Origin: Oscillatoria sp. FACHB-1406
GTDB lineage: Bacteria; Cyanobacteriota; Cyanobacteriia; Cyanobacteriales; Spirulinaceae
DNA: 64,000 nt
Direction of reading: 5' to 3'
Assembly: GCF_014698145.1 (NCBI RefSeq)
Contig: NZ_JACJSM010000008.1
Coordinates: 116,969 to 180,968, forward strand
The notes under the pieces were generated by a model, which saw nothing but the letters and a program-made list of their open reading frames with translations, did no database searches and was not told where the DNA came from. Positions 1 through 7,986 of the stretch are shown here, in pieces; position 1 is the first letter of the stretch; each line of letters begins with the position of its first letter. The translations under genes and the position numbers were made by a program.

Positions 1-278
1 ACCGTCAAATGAAAGCTATCCGGATTGACGGGAACTATTAAACCGTCATCCAACTGCTCGATCAGTTTTTGCTGCGCTTGTGCTAGTTGAGTGGTAAGGG
101 CGGCAACTTCTTCGCCCCCTTCCCATAACGGCACGACAACGCTGTAACCCGGGAAAGAAACGGCTTTCCCGTCCTTAAACTTCGGTGAAGTTTGCAACCC
201 TGCTAATTGGGAGCGAAGGGTAGTGTGGCGAGTCAGTCGCGCCACGCGATTGAGATAAATCGGATAAGAATCGTCCAA
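1..278 (-). CDS. DUF1868-type protein, C-terminally cut by window edge
   Basis: Reading the minus strand from a TTG at 278-276 gives MDDSYPIYLNRVARL followed by about 77 more residues, ending in PVNPDSFHLT at the window edge. An in-frame TAA lies three codons upstream, so TTG is the only reasonable start. The opening and the PDSFHLT motif resemble cyanobacterial DUF1868 proteins, thought to be related to 2H phosphoesterases; HLT would carry the first HxT motif. The second motif would lie outside the window. The family assignment is from memory of the motif pattern, and the substrate is unknown. Confidence 0.65.
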   Translation of the reverse strand, partial: MDDSYPIYLNRVARLTRHTTLRSQLAGLQTSPKFKDGKAVSFPGYSVVVPLWEGGEEVAALTTQLAQAQQKLIEQLDDGLIVPVNPDSFHLT

Positions 279-328
279 GGTAACTTAGGGTGTTGAGGAC
301 TGCAACGAAAATTGAAATGAGAGCCAGA

Positions 329-544
329 TTAAGCGGCTTCGAGTTGGTCGAGACGCAACCAAATATTGGGAGTTGGCACGTAAAATTTGACTAAGGCGTA
401 CTCATCGTTTAGTTCGAGGATTTCGCCTTTGCTTTCAAACAGATAAGACGAAAACCGGTTATCGCTGGCTTTCGCTTCGAGACTATTATCTAATTTCTCG
501 CGCGAGACGCGCACAAAGCTTCCTTTCTTCAGTTTGTCAGCCAT
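329..544 (-). CDS. ndhO: NAD(P)H-quinone oxidoreductase subunit O
   Basis: A 71-residue protein containing LKKGSFVRVSREKLDN, ASDNRFSSYLFESKGEIL and the C-terminal VPTPNIWLRLDQLE, which are the hallmarks of NdhO. NdhO is a small peripheral subunit of the cyanobacterial NDH-1 complex on the thylakoid, involved in cyclic electron flow and respiration. The open frame extends 13 codons further upstream, but the ATG at 544 gives MADKLKKG, matching the family's usual N-terminus and length. It is transcribed away from the MFS gene and towards the DUF1868 gene. Confidence 0.93.
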   Translation of the reverse strand: MADKLKKGSFVRVSREKLDNSLEAKASDNRFSSYLFESKGEILELNDEYALVKFYVPTPNIWLRLDQLEAA

Positions 545-695
545 AACGGAGTTAAAAAGGTGTCCTAGGTTTGATTTTGACACGATTTTGCATTTGGGAG
601 AAGCACGAGAGCTTATTTGCCTTAAAAGAAACGGCAGTGCTTCAGGGGAGTTGGAAAACCGCCTATCATAACATTAAGTGTGCCGATTCAGATCG

Positions 696-2036
696 ATGAC
701 CGCCATGCCTCGATTGCTGGAATGTTTAAAAAATCCCCAATTTGCCAGACTTTACCTGGCACAAACTATTAATTTGGTTGGAGATGCTTTTACTTGGTTG
801 GGGTTAGCACTGTTAGCTTTTGAGGTTGGGGGTGGGAAGGCGGCAGCGATTTTGTCTGGGGCGCTGACGCTGCGAGTGATGGCGTTTGCGATTTTGTCGC
901 CGGTTGCTGGCGCGATCGCGGATCGGTGCGATCGCAAGCAGATGATGATACTGACCCATATTTTACGCGCGATCGCGGTGTGTTTGTTTCCCTTTGTTAC
1001 CCAAATCTGGCACATTTACGCCCTCGTGCTGGCGCTCAATGTTGTGGGTGCATTTTTTACCCCGACTTATACCGCAACTATTCCCTTCGTAACGGGGAAA
1101 GATGACTACCCCAACGCGATCGCGCTTTCGAGTACGACTTATCAGTTACTCGGTGTTTTAGGGCCGGGTTTAGCCGGAAGCGTTGCGGCTTTTGTCGGTA
1201 CGCGATCGGTATTTTTCATCGATGGATTGACTTTTCTCAGTGCCGCTTTTTTACTCCTCACTTTACCCGGAAAACTCGCTGTAATTCAGCCTCAAGACGA
1301 ACGCAGAACCATCGGCAAAATGTTCAAAGACCTGGGTCTCGGAACGAATTGTCTATTCAGCGATCCACCGATTCGTTACGCCCTTTTCGTACAACTCGTA
1401 GCCGCCATTTCTGGCGCGCAAATTCTGGTCAATACTGTTAGTTACGTTCGGGGAACTTTGAACCTCGGAAAAGTCGAATATGGATGGGTAATGGCAGCCT
1501 TTGGGATTGGGGCAACGATCGCGTCTGTGGGCTTAGGAAACTTAGATCGCTCCTATCGAAAAACTAAGTTCGTAGGCATCGGTATCATCTTACTCACTTT
1601 AGCGCTCCTGCCTGCTAATGTTGCTAATTTAGGAGGATTGCTAGTATTGTGGGCGATCGCGGGAATCGGACAAACCCTCGTCAATCTTCCCACTCAAACC
1701 TTAATAGCCGATCGCGTTGCGGTTGAAATTCAAGGAAGAGTTTACGGCGCTCACTTTGCTTGGAGTCACTTATGGTGGGCTTTTTCCTATCCCTTAGCTG
1801 GATGGATGGGCAGTCATTTTCCCGCCCAAAGTTTTTTCTATAGTAGTTTGATAAGTGCTGTACTACTAATCCTCGTTCGTTTTGCCTTCAATCCAACGCG
1901 GGGAAGAATGGCGAATAACGGACTGTGGCACGAACACGAACACATTCACGACGAACACCACGCTCACCACCGCTCAACAAATGGCACGATACCTACTCAT
2001 CGCCATCTGCACTTTCACCCCGAATTGACTTCTTAA
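696..2036 (+). CDS. MFS exporter with histidine-rich C-terminal tail (NrsD/NreB-like)
   Basis: About 446 residues of a 12-helix major facilitator. The N-terminal part (NPQFARLYLAQTINLVGDAF) and the loop ADRCDRKQMM between helices 2 and 3 are typical of the DUF894/enterobactin-exporter-like branch. The last 35 residues are hydrophilic and His-rich (HEHEHIHDEHHAHH, then THRHLHFHPE), which suggests metal binding. Nickel exporters NrsD (Synechocystis) and NreB have the same layout of MFS core plus His tail, so divalent metal efflux is inferred. No nrsBAC-type neighbours or metal regulator are present. In-frame starts exist at GTG 678, ATG 696 and ATG 705; none has a clear Shine-Dalgarno, so the start is uncertain. 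Confidence 0.8.
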   Translation: MTAMPRLLECLKNPQFARLYLAQTINLVGDAFTWLGLALLAFEVGGGKAAAILSGALTLRVMAFAILSPVAGAIADRCDRKQMMILTHILRAIAVCLFPFVTQIWHIYALVLALNVVGAFFTPTYTATIPFVTGKDDYPNAIALSSTTYQLLGVLGPGLAGSVAAFVGTRSVFFIDGLTFLSAAFLLLTLPGKLAVIQPQDERRTIGKMFKDLGLGTNCLFSDPPIRYALFVQLVAAISGAQILVNTVSYVRGTLNLGKVEYGWVMAAFGIGATIASVGLGNLDRSYRKTKFVGIGIILLTLALLPANVANLGGLLVLWAIAGIGQTLVNLPTQTLIADRVAVEIQGRVYGAHFAWSHLWWAFSYPLAGWMGSHFPAQSFFYSSLISAVLLILVRFAFNPTRGRMANNGLWHEHEHIHDEHHAHHRSTNGTIPTHRHLHFHPELTS

Positions 2037-2088
2037 AAAAATTAACTTAGATAGCAAAAGAACTGTTCGTCTGCATATAAACGAGCCA

Positions 2089-2412
2089 TTATTCTTCATT
2101 CTCCCAAATAGCTGTCGCTATTTCCTCTGTATAGGCTGCCGCATAAACCCAAGCATTGGCTAAGTCGGTTGCAGACAAAGTTGGATAGTCTTTCAAAAGT
2201 TGAGCTTCGCTAATCCCTAAATCGCGAGCATTAACTAAAACCCAAACAGGGATTCGAGTTCCACTAATACAAGCATCTCCACCGCATACCCCTGGGATTT
2301 TCTCGATTCCACGCCAAGAATTTCCTAAACTTCGAGCGAGGATTTGAATTGCCTGTACTTTCTCGTTTGGCGTTAAGGCAAGTAATTCGGGTTCTAACTT
2401 TTGAAGCGTCAT
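2089..2412 (-). CDS. DUF433 protein, possible orphan antitoxin
   Basis: A 107-residue protein with the DUF433 signature IPGVCGGDACISGTRIPVWVLV followed by a winged-helix-like stretch with DYPTLSATDLANAWVYA. DUF433 proteins usually pair with a DUF5615 PIN-like toxin gene immediately downstream. Here the next gene downstream is the convergent MFS exporter, only about 50 bp away, so no partner toxin is present. The ATG at 2412 is preceded by GGTGGGGAG; an in-frame GTG at 2427 is less likely. It may be a retained antitoxin or a solitary regulator. Confidence 0.8.
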   Translation of the reverse strand: MTLQKLEPELLALTPNEKVQAIQILARSLGNSWRGIEKIPGVCGGDACISGTRIPVWVLVNARDLGISEAQLLKDYPTLSATDLANAWVYAAAYTEEIATAIWENEE

Positions 2413-2502
2413 CGCATTACTCCCCACCTAAAAAGACTGTATAGAATATTATAACCCATGCCTAAAAATGAAGCGATCGACGAGCAATAGTTCGCACTTC
2501 AT

Positions 2503-3882
2503 TTAATCCAAGCTACGGGATATCTGGGTTACAAATTGTGCCAGTATGGGGGGAAGAACGAACTGAATTTGATTCTCCCGATCTTGAATTGTTAACCAGC
2601 AACGTTGCTCTAAAGACTGGATAGCACTCAACAACGTACTCAAGTCGGCAAGATTAGCTTCGAGGAGTTGCGCGATCGCGACAGGTTTATTGTGTTGGCT
2701 CAGCCAAAATAGAATATTTTTTTCCAATTCTGACAAACGCTGAAATTGCCGTTCTAAATTCCCTTTCAGCACTGCTCCTAAAAATAGAGTTTCATGACGG
2801 CAAAATTCAGTAATGCTGCCTCGAAACAAGGTTTTAATTGGGGTTGCTACGTCTTTCAACCAAAGTGGATTACCTTGATAAGTTTCGATCGGGATTGCCC
2901 AATGTTCCTCATCAGCTAATTCTTTATCCCTGAGAATTTCTCGAGCGATAGTTCCCAAACCTTGGAGGCGCAAGGAGTAAACTGGAGCGCGATCTCCTTC
3001 CCATTGGAAAAACTCTCGGGGTTTTTCCCAACCGATCGCGACAAAACAACTGTTGTGAGAAACTTCCGCAACCAGCTTGAAGAGTTCCTGATAATTTTTG
3101 CAATCGGGTTGGTAACATCCCGCAAGTTGTCCGCTGCCGAACAAGGCGTGTATGTCATCTAGAATAACAAAGACGCGATCGCGCCGCAAAACTTCAAGAA
3201 GTTGCGACAGTTTTCCCTCCATCGTTTGAGAAACTTTATCGGAATTGGAGAGGAATTGCAGCAAATCGGTTAGCCTTGTTTCAAGGGAAGGAGCAAAACG
3301 CAGACTGCGATAGATCGCGCGATCGAAGTGAGTCTTAATCTGTTCGACTAATCGCACCGCAAGAGACGTTTTCCCAATTCCATTCATCCCTACAATCGTC
3401 GTGAGGCGACAGCGTTTTTCAACAATCCAGCGTTCCAGAATGGCGAGTTCTTCCGTTCTTCCGTAAAAACGGACAACCTCTGGTGCATTTCCTAAATCTA
3501 TCTGGGTGCGAAGCGAAGTTGGCTGCGTTTGATTAGTGCCGTCCCCAGTTTTTGAGGGATTGGTGCAAACATTGACATCACCAATATGTTGTACGATATC
3601 CTTCCCAAAATGCGAAATATTAGAGTATCGCAAGCGTTCCATTGTGGCGCGGAAATTGGATTTTTTTACATCTTCTCCTAATTCTTTTGACAGTATTTTC
3701 CACAATTGGCAAGCAGCATCTTTGACGTGACCTTCAGTAAGATCGCGCTCTTCAGCGATCTTAATGTATCTCTTCCCTTGAAATGTTTCTCGCAATATCG
3801 CTAGTTGAAGATCGTCAAGATGTTTATTCGTTTGCCGAAAAATAAGGCGATCTGCAAGCTTAATGATTTCTTCCACTTCCAT
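2503..3882 (-). CDS. STAND NTPase: vMAP-type HTH plus NB-ARC ATPase
   Basis: 459 residues. Residues 1-85 form a helical HTH-like domain (KRYIKIAEERDLTEGHVKDA) of the kind seen at the N-terminus of vWA-MoxR-associated proteins. After a polar linker (about 105-130) comes FYGRTEELAILERWI and an NB-ARC-type ATPase with Walker A GMNGIGKT (165-172) and Walker B VFVILDD (237-243). The C-terminal part is helical and winged-helix-like (EKNILFWLSQHNKPVAIAQL). There are no WD40, TPR or other sensor repeats after the ATPase, so the protein is short for the class. It is divergent from the 4077 gene across a promoter holding three direct repeats. STAND proteins act as signal-gated switches; the ligand and output here are unknown. 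Confidence 0.8.
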   Translation of the reverse strand: MEVEEIIKLADRLIFRQTNKHLDDLQLAILRETFQGKRYIKIAEERDLTEGHVKDAACQLWKILSKELGEDVKKSNFRATMERLRYSNISHFGKDIVQHIGDVNVCTNPSKTGDGTNQTQPTSLRTQIDLGNAPEVVRFYGRTEELAILERWIVEKRCRLTTIVGMNGIGKTSLAVRLVEQIKTHFDRAIYRSLRFAPSLETRLTDLLQFLSNSDKVSQTMEGKLSQLLEVLRRDRVFVILDDIHALFGSGQLAGCYQPDCKNYQELFKLVAEVSHNSCFVAIGWEKPREFFQWEGDRAPVYSLRLQGLGTIAREILRDKELADEEHWAIPIETYQGNPLWLKDVATPIKTLFRGSITEFCRHETLFLGAVLKGNLERQFQRLSELEKNILFWLSQHNKPVAIAQLLEANLADLSTLLSAIQSLEQRCWLTIQDRENQIQFVLPPILAQFVTQISRSLD

Positions 3883-3908
3883 CGATCGGATGTTGCCGTT
3901 TAGCTGAG

Positions 3909-4007
3909 CTTAATCCGATCTTATCCGACTTTTTAAGTTTCACAACACTTAATCCGATTTTATCCGACTTTTCAGACTTCAAGAATCCCGATTTAATAAG
4001 ACTTTTT
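3909..4007. repeat. Direct repeats in a divergent promoter
   Basis: Two nearly identical 25-bp units lie at 3909-3933 and 3948-3972, differing at one base, with a 39-bp period. Each contains the half-repeats AATCCGAT and TATCCGAC. A third, degraded unit (AATCCCGATTTAATAAGAC) follows at 3984-4007. They fill the space between the start of the STAND gene (minus) and the gene at 4077 (plus). Repeated operators of this kind often bind a regulator, and the STAND protein's own HTH domain is the obvious candidate. That link is inference. Confidence 0.7.
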
Positions 4008-4076
4008 CCATCTGGCAAAAGCTTAAAAATTAGTAAAGAATAGAATTGTACAGCTTTTCCTACTAAAATCGAGACG

Positions 4077-4610
4077 ATGACAGCAAGAGAACTCTCCCTC
4101 GCACAATCTAATCTCAAAATGGCATTGTGGCAAGCCGATGCGGACTCAATGAGCAGTAGCGAGTTATATGTCTGGTTAGTGGATAGTGGATTGTCCCACG
4201 AAGTCGCAATCCGATTGCACGAGTTGATTTCCTTTACCAAGAGAGTCGGAAGTAAAGTTATCGCCATCGGCAAAATTATTCTGATAAAAATTATTGAGTT
4301 TGTCAAGGAACATCGAAATTTAGTTATCGGTGCTGGAATCGGTGCTGCGGTGGCTGCTGCCGTGTCTAGTTTGATAACTTCAGTTCCTTTTTTAGGACAA
4401 GTCTTAGCCCCCGTTGCCGCAGCTTTGGGGATCGCAATAACTGCCGTTGGCGCGATCGCGGGACACAGATTGGACAAACGCGATCGGGGAATACAAAGCT
4501 CAGGAGGCGTTATCGGATTGGCAGAAGACATCGTGGAAATTGCCAAAGCGTTTTTTCAGTTAGTCATCGACGTTTTTAATACAGTATTTCGTCATGTCAT
4601 AACTGCTTAA
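4077..4610 (+). CDS. Small glycine-zipper membrane protein, unknown function
   Basis: 177 residues, no recognised family. Residues 1-60 are amphipathic helix (ARELSLAQSNLKMALWQA, LSHEVAIRLHELISF). Residues 61-77 are hydrophobic. Residues 81-128 form two glycine/alanine-rich hydrophobic segments (GAGIGAAVAAAVSSLI, APVAAALGIAITAVGAIAG) separated by TSVPFLGQ, a hairpin typical of glycine-zipper membrane insertion. A basic patch (HRLDKRDRG) and an amphipathic C-terminus follow. The start is the ATG after CGAGACG. Its promoter is shared with the STAND NTPase. It could be a membrane effector or a membrane-associated adaptor; no function can be assigned. Confidence 0.7.
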   Translation: MTARELSLAQSNLKMALWQADADSMSSSELYVWLVDSGLSHEVAIRLHELISFTKRVGSKVIAIGKIILIKIIEFVKEHRNLVIGAGIGAAVAAAVSSLITSVPFLGQVLAPVAAALGIAITAVGAIAGHRLDKRDRGIQSSGGVIGLAEDIVEIAKAFFQLVIDVFNTVFRHVITA

Positions 4611-4738
4611 GCATCAGAACAGAAGCCGGGTTTCTGTTGGCAAGTGTTAAATTTCGCGAACGCTGTCACAAAAACCTAGTTTCTCGCCATACTGTACCGA
4701 GTCTCAAAGCATGAAAACTCAAAATTTGGAGAACAGAA

Positions 4739-5296
4739 ATGTCCGATCCTAAAAAGCCTAGTAAGGAGCAATTGCTCAAAGCAATTGAGAAGTTGGAGAA
4801 AAATCCAGGCGATCGAGTGGGTATCTTAGCAGATGTTGGGATTGCCGCATTTGGAGCGGCTGGAGCCGGAGCATTAGCTGCCGTCTTTGGAGCAGGAGCT
4901 ACCTCAATTCCAATTGTTACAGCCTTGACTGGGGCTAGTTTAGTTGTCGCTGCACCCGTCACTTTAGTTGCTGGAGCGGCGGTAGCAGGCGGTGCTGCCA
5001 TCTTTGGAATCACTCGATTGATTAAAGGGAGCGGTTACAGCGAAGGCAAACGAGCAGAAATTCTTAGCAATTTAAAAGATCGGCTCAAAGAAGTTGAAGC
5101 TAAAGAAAGGCAATCGAGTCTTAGCGGTGATGATAAGACAGGATTTTATGTTTTCTTGAAAGAACCATTGCAGCTAGAATTGATTAGCCCGGAAGATGCT
5201 CGACAACTTATGTCAGCAGTAGAAAGCGGTCAGATTCCGATCAAGGAAGCATATCAGTTGCTTAAAAACATTATCGTAGAGGCTGGTAAAAAATAA
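4739..5296 (+). CDS. Second small glycine-zipper membrane protein, unknown function
   Basis: 185 residues, preceded by GGAGAACAGAA. A charged N-terminal helix (KPSKEQLLKAIEKLEKNPGD) leads into residues 29-95, an Ala/Gly-rich hydrophobic stretch (GIAAFGAAGAGALAAVFGAG, VVAAPVTLVAGAAVAGGAAI) that looks like a helical hairpin. The C-terminal third is charged and helical (GKRAEILSNLKDRLKEVEAK) and then soluble. The general plan matches the preceding 177-residue protein, with about 130 bp between them, although sequence identity is not obvious. Function unknown. Confidence 0.68.
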   Translation: MSDPKKPSKEQLLKAIEKLEKNPGDRVGILADVGIAAFGAAGAGALAAVFGAGATSIPIVTALTGASLVVAAPVTLVAGAAVAGGAAIFGITRLIKGSGYSEGKRAEILSNLKDRLKEVEAKERQSSLSGDDKTGFYVFLKEPLQLELISPEDARQLMSAVESGQIPIKEAYQLLKNIIVEAGKK

Positions 5297-5388
5297 ATCA
5301 ATCCACACACTTTTTTTACTGAAGCTAAAGACGAGCGGCAAGCACTGAAAATTTGCGTTGGACGCTTTGAATCTTTTGTAGTGATTCG

Positions 5389-5459
5389 TAGGGTGGGTTA
5401 GGCGCGGCTGCAATCTCTCGGAAAACTCATAACTCTCGTTCCGCGCCGTAACCCACCAT
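5389..5459. repeat. ~70-bp inverted-repeat element (GGTGGGTTA family)
   Basis: The left arm GGTGGGTTAGGCGCGG (5392-5407) is matched by the right arm CCGCGCCGTAACCCACC (5441-5457), with one unpaired base and a ~33-bp middle. The same arm pattern with GGTGCGTTA recurs at 35024-35094 and 36203-36273 and in part elsewhere. It lies in the 202-bp gap between the glycine-zipper gene and the GUN4 gene, which otherwise holds only the upstream region of the latter. Confidence 0.6.
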
Positions 5460-5498
5460 TTCCAGCTTTAATAGCATCGTCTAAGGAGATATTCAGTT

Positions 5499-7706
5499 GT
5501 GAGTCAATCCAGTTCGCTGATTTATCAAGCCAAGCAAGGGAACCCCAATGCCATTGCAAGTTTAGTTAATAAATCCCTTGACTCGCACGGTATAAAAGTA
5601 ATCAAGTCTGTTATTAAACAAAAATGCTTGCATTTTCTCCTCGAAGCCGAAGACTTCTCAGATCGAGAGAAATTAATTAAATTCATAAAATCTGTCTTGC
5701 TTAAGCTGAATCCTAATAATATTAATTCTGTAAAAATTTATGGATGCCATAATGGTAATACTGCTCCAGTTTGGAATGCCGAGTTTGTTTTGCTGAGAAG
5801 CAATCAAGCACCAAATCAGTCGTCCATTTTGGAATCGCTAGAATCTCAAGTAAGATCGTTATTAAAAACAGAGTCTACTATTACAATTCGGAAAAAACAA
5901 GATGCGTTGATTTTTTTCATTAAGTCTTCCAACGACTTAGAAAAGTCTGAAACTTGTAATATTGTTCGCGAATCAGTAGAAAAAACTAGAATTGACGATA
6001 ACCTAACGACAATCAAAATTTATTTTCAAAAAACAGACGAAGACGTTCCCGATTGGCATCATGAAGAGCGGTTAGAACGCACAAGTCTTAAAGAACAAAA
6101 TTCTCAAGCGTCTCAAAGTCCTCGATCGCAAGAACAATCTCTTCAGCGCCCATCGCCAGTTATACAAGTAGAACAACTCTCTTATGAATTATTTGAGAAA
6201 CTACATCTTGCTTTTTTAGCTCCGGTTGCAAGTCGAAATCAGTTTATCCTAAGTGCTTCAGAAGACCCAACAATTTCATCAGATGATGTGGTTCGAGGTT
6301 TAAATATTGAATCACTGTCTTCAGAGCTAAAAGAATCTCTGATGCACTCCAGTCAAGTTTTTAAGAACTTGGCGTTAAAATACTCTCTCGATTGCTCATC
6401 TCTTGGGGAAGATATCAAAAATCTATTCGATTCCATCAGCGCCGAACTCAAACAAGAAATTAAAGAAAAACTAAACATTGTCCACCAATTAGGTCAAAAC
6501 TATTTAGAAATTCAAGAAGGAGAATTAAATGTTCTCGAACAGGTGGGGAAGGGGGCTACTCAAGGTGCAATGCAGAGTTTTAGTTGGTTTGGTGGATTGG
6601 TTGGAGCATATCAAGGATATCAATCTGTCAACCAAAGAAAACAAGACTTGAAGGTAACAGAGGAACAGTATCTTCAAGCTAGGGAAATGCTGTTTGAAAA
6701 TATTTTTTCATTCTGGAGGCAATTATACTTAGCAATCGCTGACTTTTGCGATCGCAAACTTGCAGTTAAATTAATTGCCTACCAAGACATTCGGGAAAAA
6801 ATAGAGCTACACGAACAAAAGGTTGAAAGAGCAATTGAACTATTAAATTCCGATCGCGCTAGCGAAGCAGTTTGCGAATTCGAGTCTGCAAGAGACCTTT
6901 TCTGGGAAAAAATAACCCCCTCATTTGCAGACCGGATTATGCTCAAAAATTTATCTGGTAATGAATCGCTTCAGTGGAGAGTTTTTGTTTGGGCAAATGC
7001 TTACTTAGAAAACGGCAATCCGCAGCAAGCGAAATATTTCTATGAAATGATACGAGATAACTATACAGCTATTGCTGATGCAGAGTTTGGATTGGCTTGT
7101 GTTTACTCTGTTGAAGATCGGGTTGAACAAGCTTTTGATTGCTTGAAATCTGCAATTCAGAAGGGCTTTTGCGATCTCGAATTGCTTGATTCAAAACAAG
7201 CATTAGAAAATTTGAGAATGAAAGAAAGCTACACCTTATTTTTTGCTAATGCTTGTAAAACTTGTTCTCCAACAGGCATTGATTACAGTACCTTGGCAGA
7301 TTATCTTACTGAGAAGCAATGGAAAAAAAGCGATTTTGAAACGTACACCTTAATCTGTAAATCTTTAAAGAAAGGAAGTGAGTCAACTTTTAATAATAAC
7401 GAAATTGAGCAAATTTCTATTGCCGATCTAAAAAATATTGATTATTTGTGGCGAAAACATAGCGATCGGCTCTATGGGTTTTCAATTCAAAAAGAAATTC
7501 AACAAGACTTGGATCCAAACACCTTAATTACGGATAAACTAAGTTGGCCGCAATCTGATAGTCCTGATGAGTTTTTTAAAGACTTTAGTTCAAATGCTCA
7601 AAAATCTAGCACTAAGGGGACTCTTCCTTACACAATTCATTGCAAAGGTAGTGGTTGGCTGAATTCGTTTATGTTTTATAAAATTATTGCAAGATTTGAA
7701 GAATGA
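5499..7706 (+). CDS. GUN4-domain protein with TPR-like and N-terminal duplicated domains
   Basis: 735 residues starting at GTG 5499 behind a strong AAGGAG (10 bp upstream). The N-terminus (SSLIYQAKQGNPNAIASLVN) and a second segment around 110-190 look like two copies of a small alpha/beta module common in cyanobacterial multidomain proteins. A long helical middle contains a short glycine segment (SWFGGLVGAYQGYQ, about 365). Residues about 490-570 are TPR-like (NGNPQQAKYFYEMI, EQAFDCLKSAIQKG). The C-terminal ~140 residues form a GUN4 domain (DYSTLADYLTEKQWKKSD, LKNIDYLWRKHSDRLYGFS). True GUN4 binds porphyrins and activates Mg-chelatase; multidomain versions are assigned to signalling, and tetrapyrrole sensing here is inference. 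Confidence 0.85.
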   Translation: MSQSSSLIYQAKQGNPNAIASLVNKSLDSHGIKVIKSVIKQKCLHFLLEAEDFSDREKLIKFIKSVLLKLNPNNINSVKIYGCHNGNTAPVWNAEFVLLRSNQAPNQSSILESLESQVRSLLKTESTITIRKKQDALIFFIKSSNDLEKSETCNIVRESVEKTRIDDNLTTIKIYFQKTDEDVPDWHHEERLERTSLKEQNSQASQSPRSQEQSLQRPSPVIQVEQLSYELFEKLHLAFLAPVASRNQFILSASEDPTISSDDVVRGLNIESLSSELKESLMHSSQVFKNLALKYSLDCSSLGEDIKNLFDSISAELKQEIKEKLNIVHQLGQNYLEIQEGELNVLEQVGKGATQGAMQSFSWFGGLVGAYQGYQSVNQRKQDLKVTEEQYLQAREMLFENIFSFWRQLYLAIADFCDRKLAVKLIAYQDIREKIELHEQKVERAIELLNSDRASEAVCEFESARDLFWEKITPSFADRIMLKNLSGNESLQWRVFVWANAYLENGNPQQAKYFYEMIRDNYTAIADAEFGLACVYSVEDRVEQAFDCLKSAIQKGFCDLELLDSKQALENLRMKESYTLFFANACKTCSPTGIDYSTLADYLTEKQWKKSDFETYTLICKSLKKGSESTFNNNEIEQISIADLKNIDYLWRKHSDRLYGFSIQKEIQQDLDPNTLITDKLSWPQSDSPDEFFKDFSSNAQKSSTKGTLPYTIHCKGSGWLNSFMFYKIIARFEE

Positions 7707-7986
7707 GCTTTTAAGCCAAAACTACTTAAATTTAGTCTTACGGAAACTGGGCGAATACCATTCGCCCCTACCAATTTTATTTTGAAATGCGGTAGAACGT
7801 TTCAATGGGCAATTCCGGTAACAAAATACTGCGATCGCACATCCTCAATATTCGCTGATTTTACAAGGGTAGGGGGCTTAATAGCACTGATTGAAAGCTG
7901 GTGGGCGCTGCCCACCCTACGAAAGATAAAGGTTTTGGCTACCTCAACTCAAAGTTATCCATTGTCCATTATCCATTGTCAATTAT
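7707..7986. repeat. Intergenic repeats between convergent genes
   Basis: This gap holds no credible gene. It contains the hairpin GGGCGAATACCATTCGCCC (7749-7767), a partial copy of the family seen whole at 39589-39699. It also has the palindrome GTGGGCGCTGCCCAC (7902-7916), which recurs near 30491, 30762 and 37438, and a short tandem run of CCATTGT/CCATTAT units just before 7986. An open frame running through these repeats has no coding features. Confidence 0.6.

Noticed and set aside
3860..4546. 228-codon minus-strand frame
   Set aside because: Antisense to the small membrane protein at 4077 and across the promoter repeats; its low-complexity Ala/Pro/Thr composition reflects the opposite strand.
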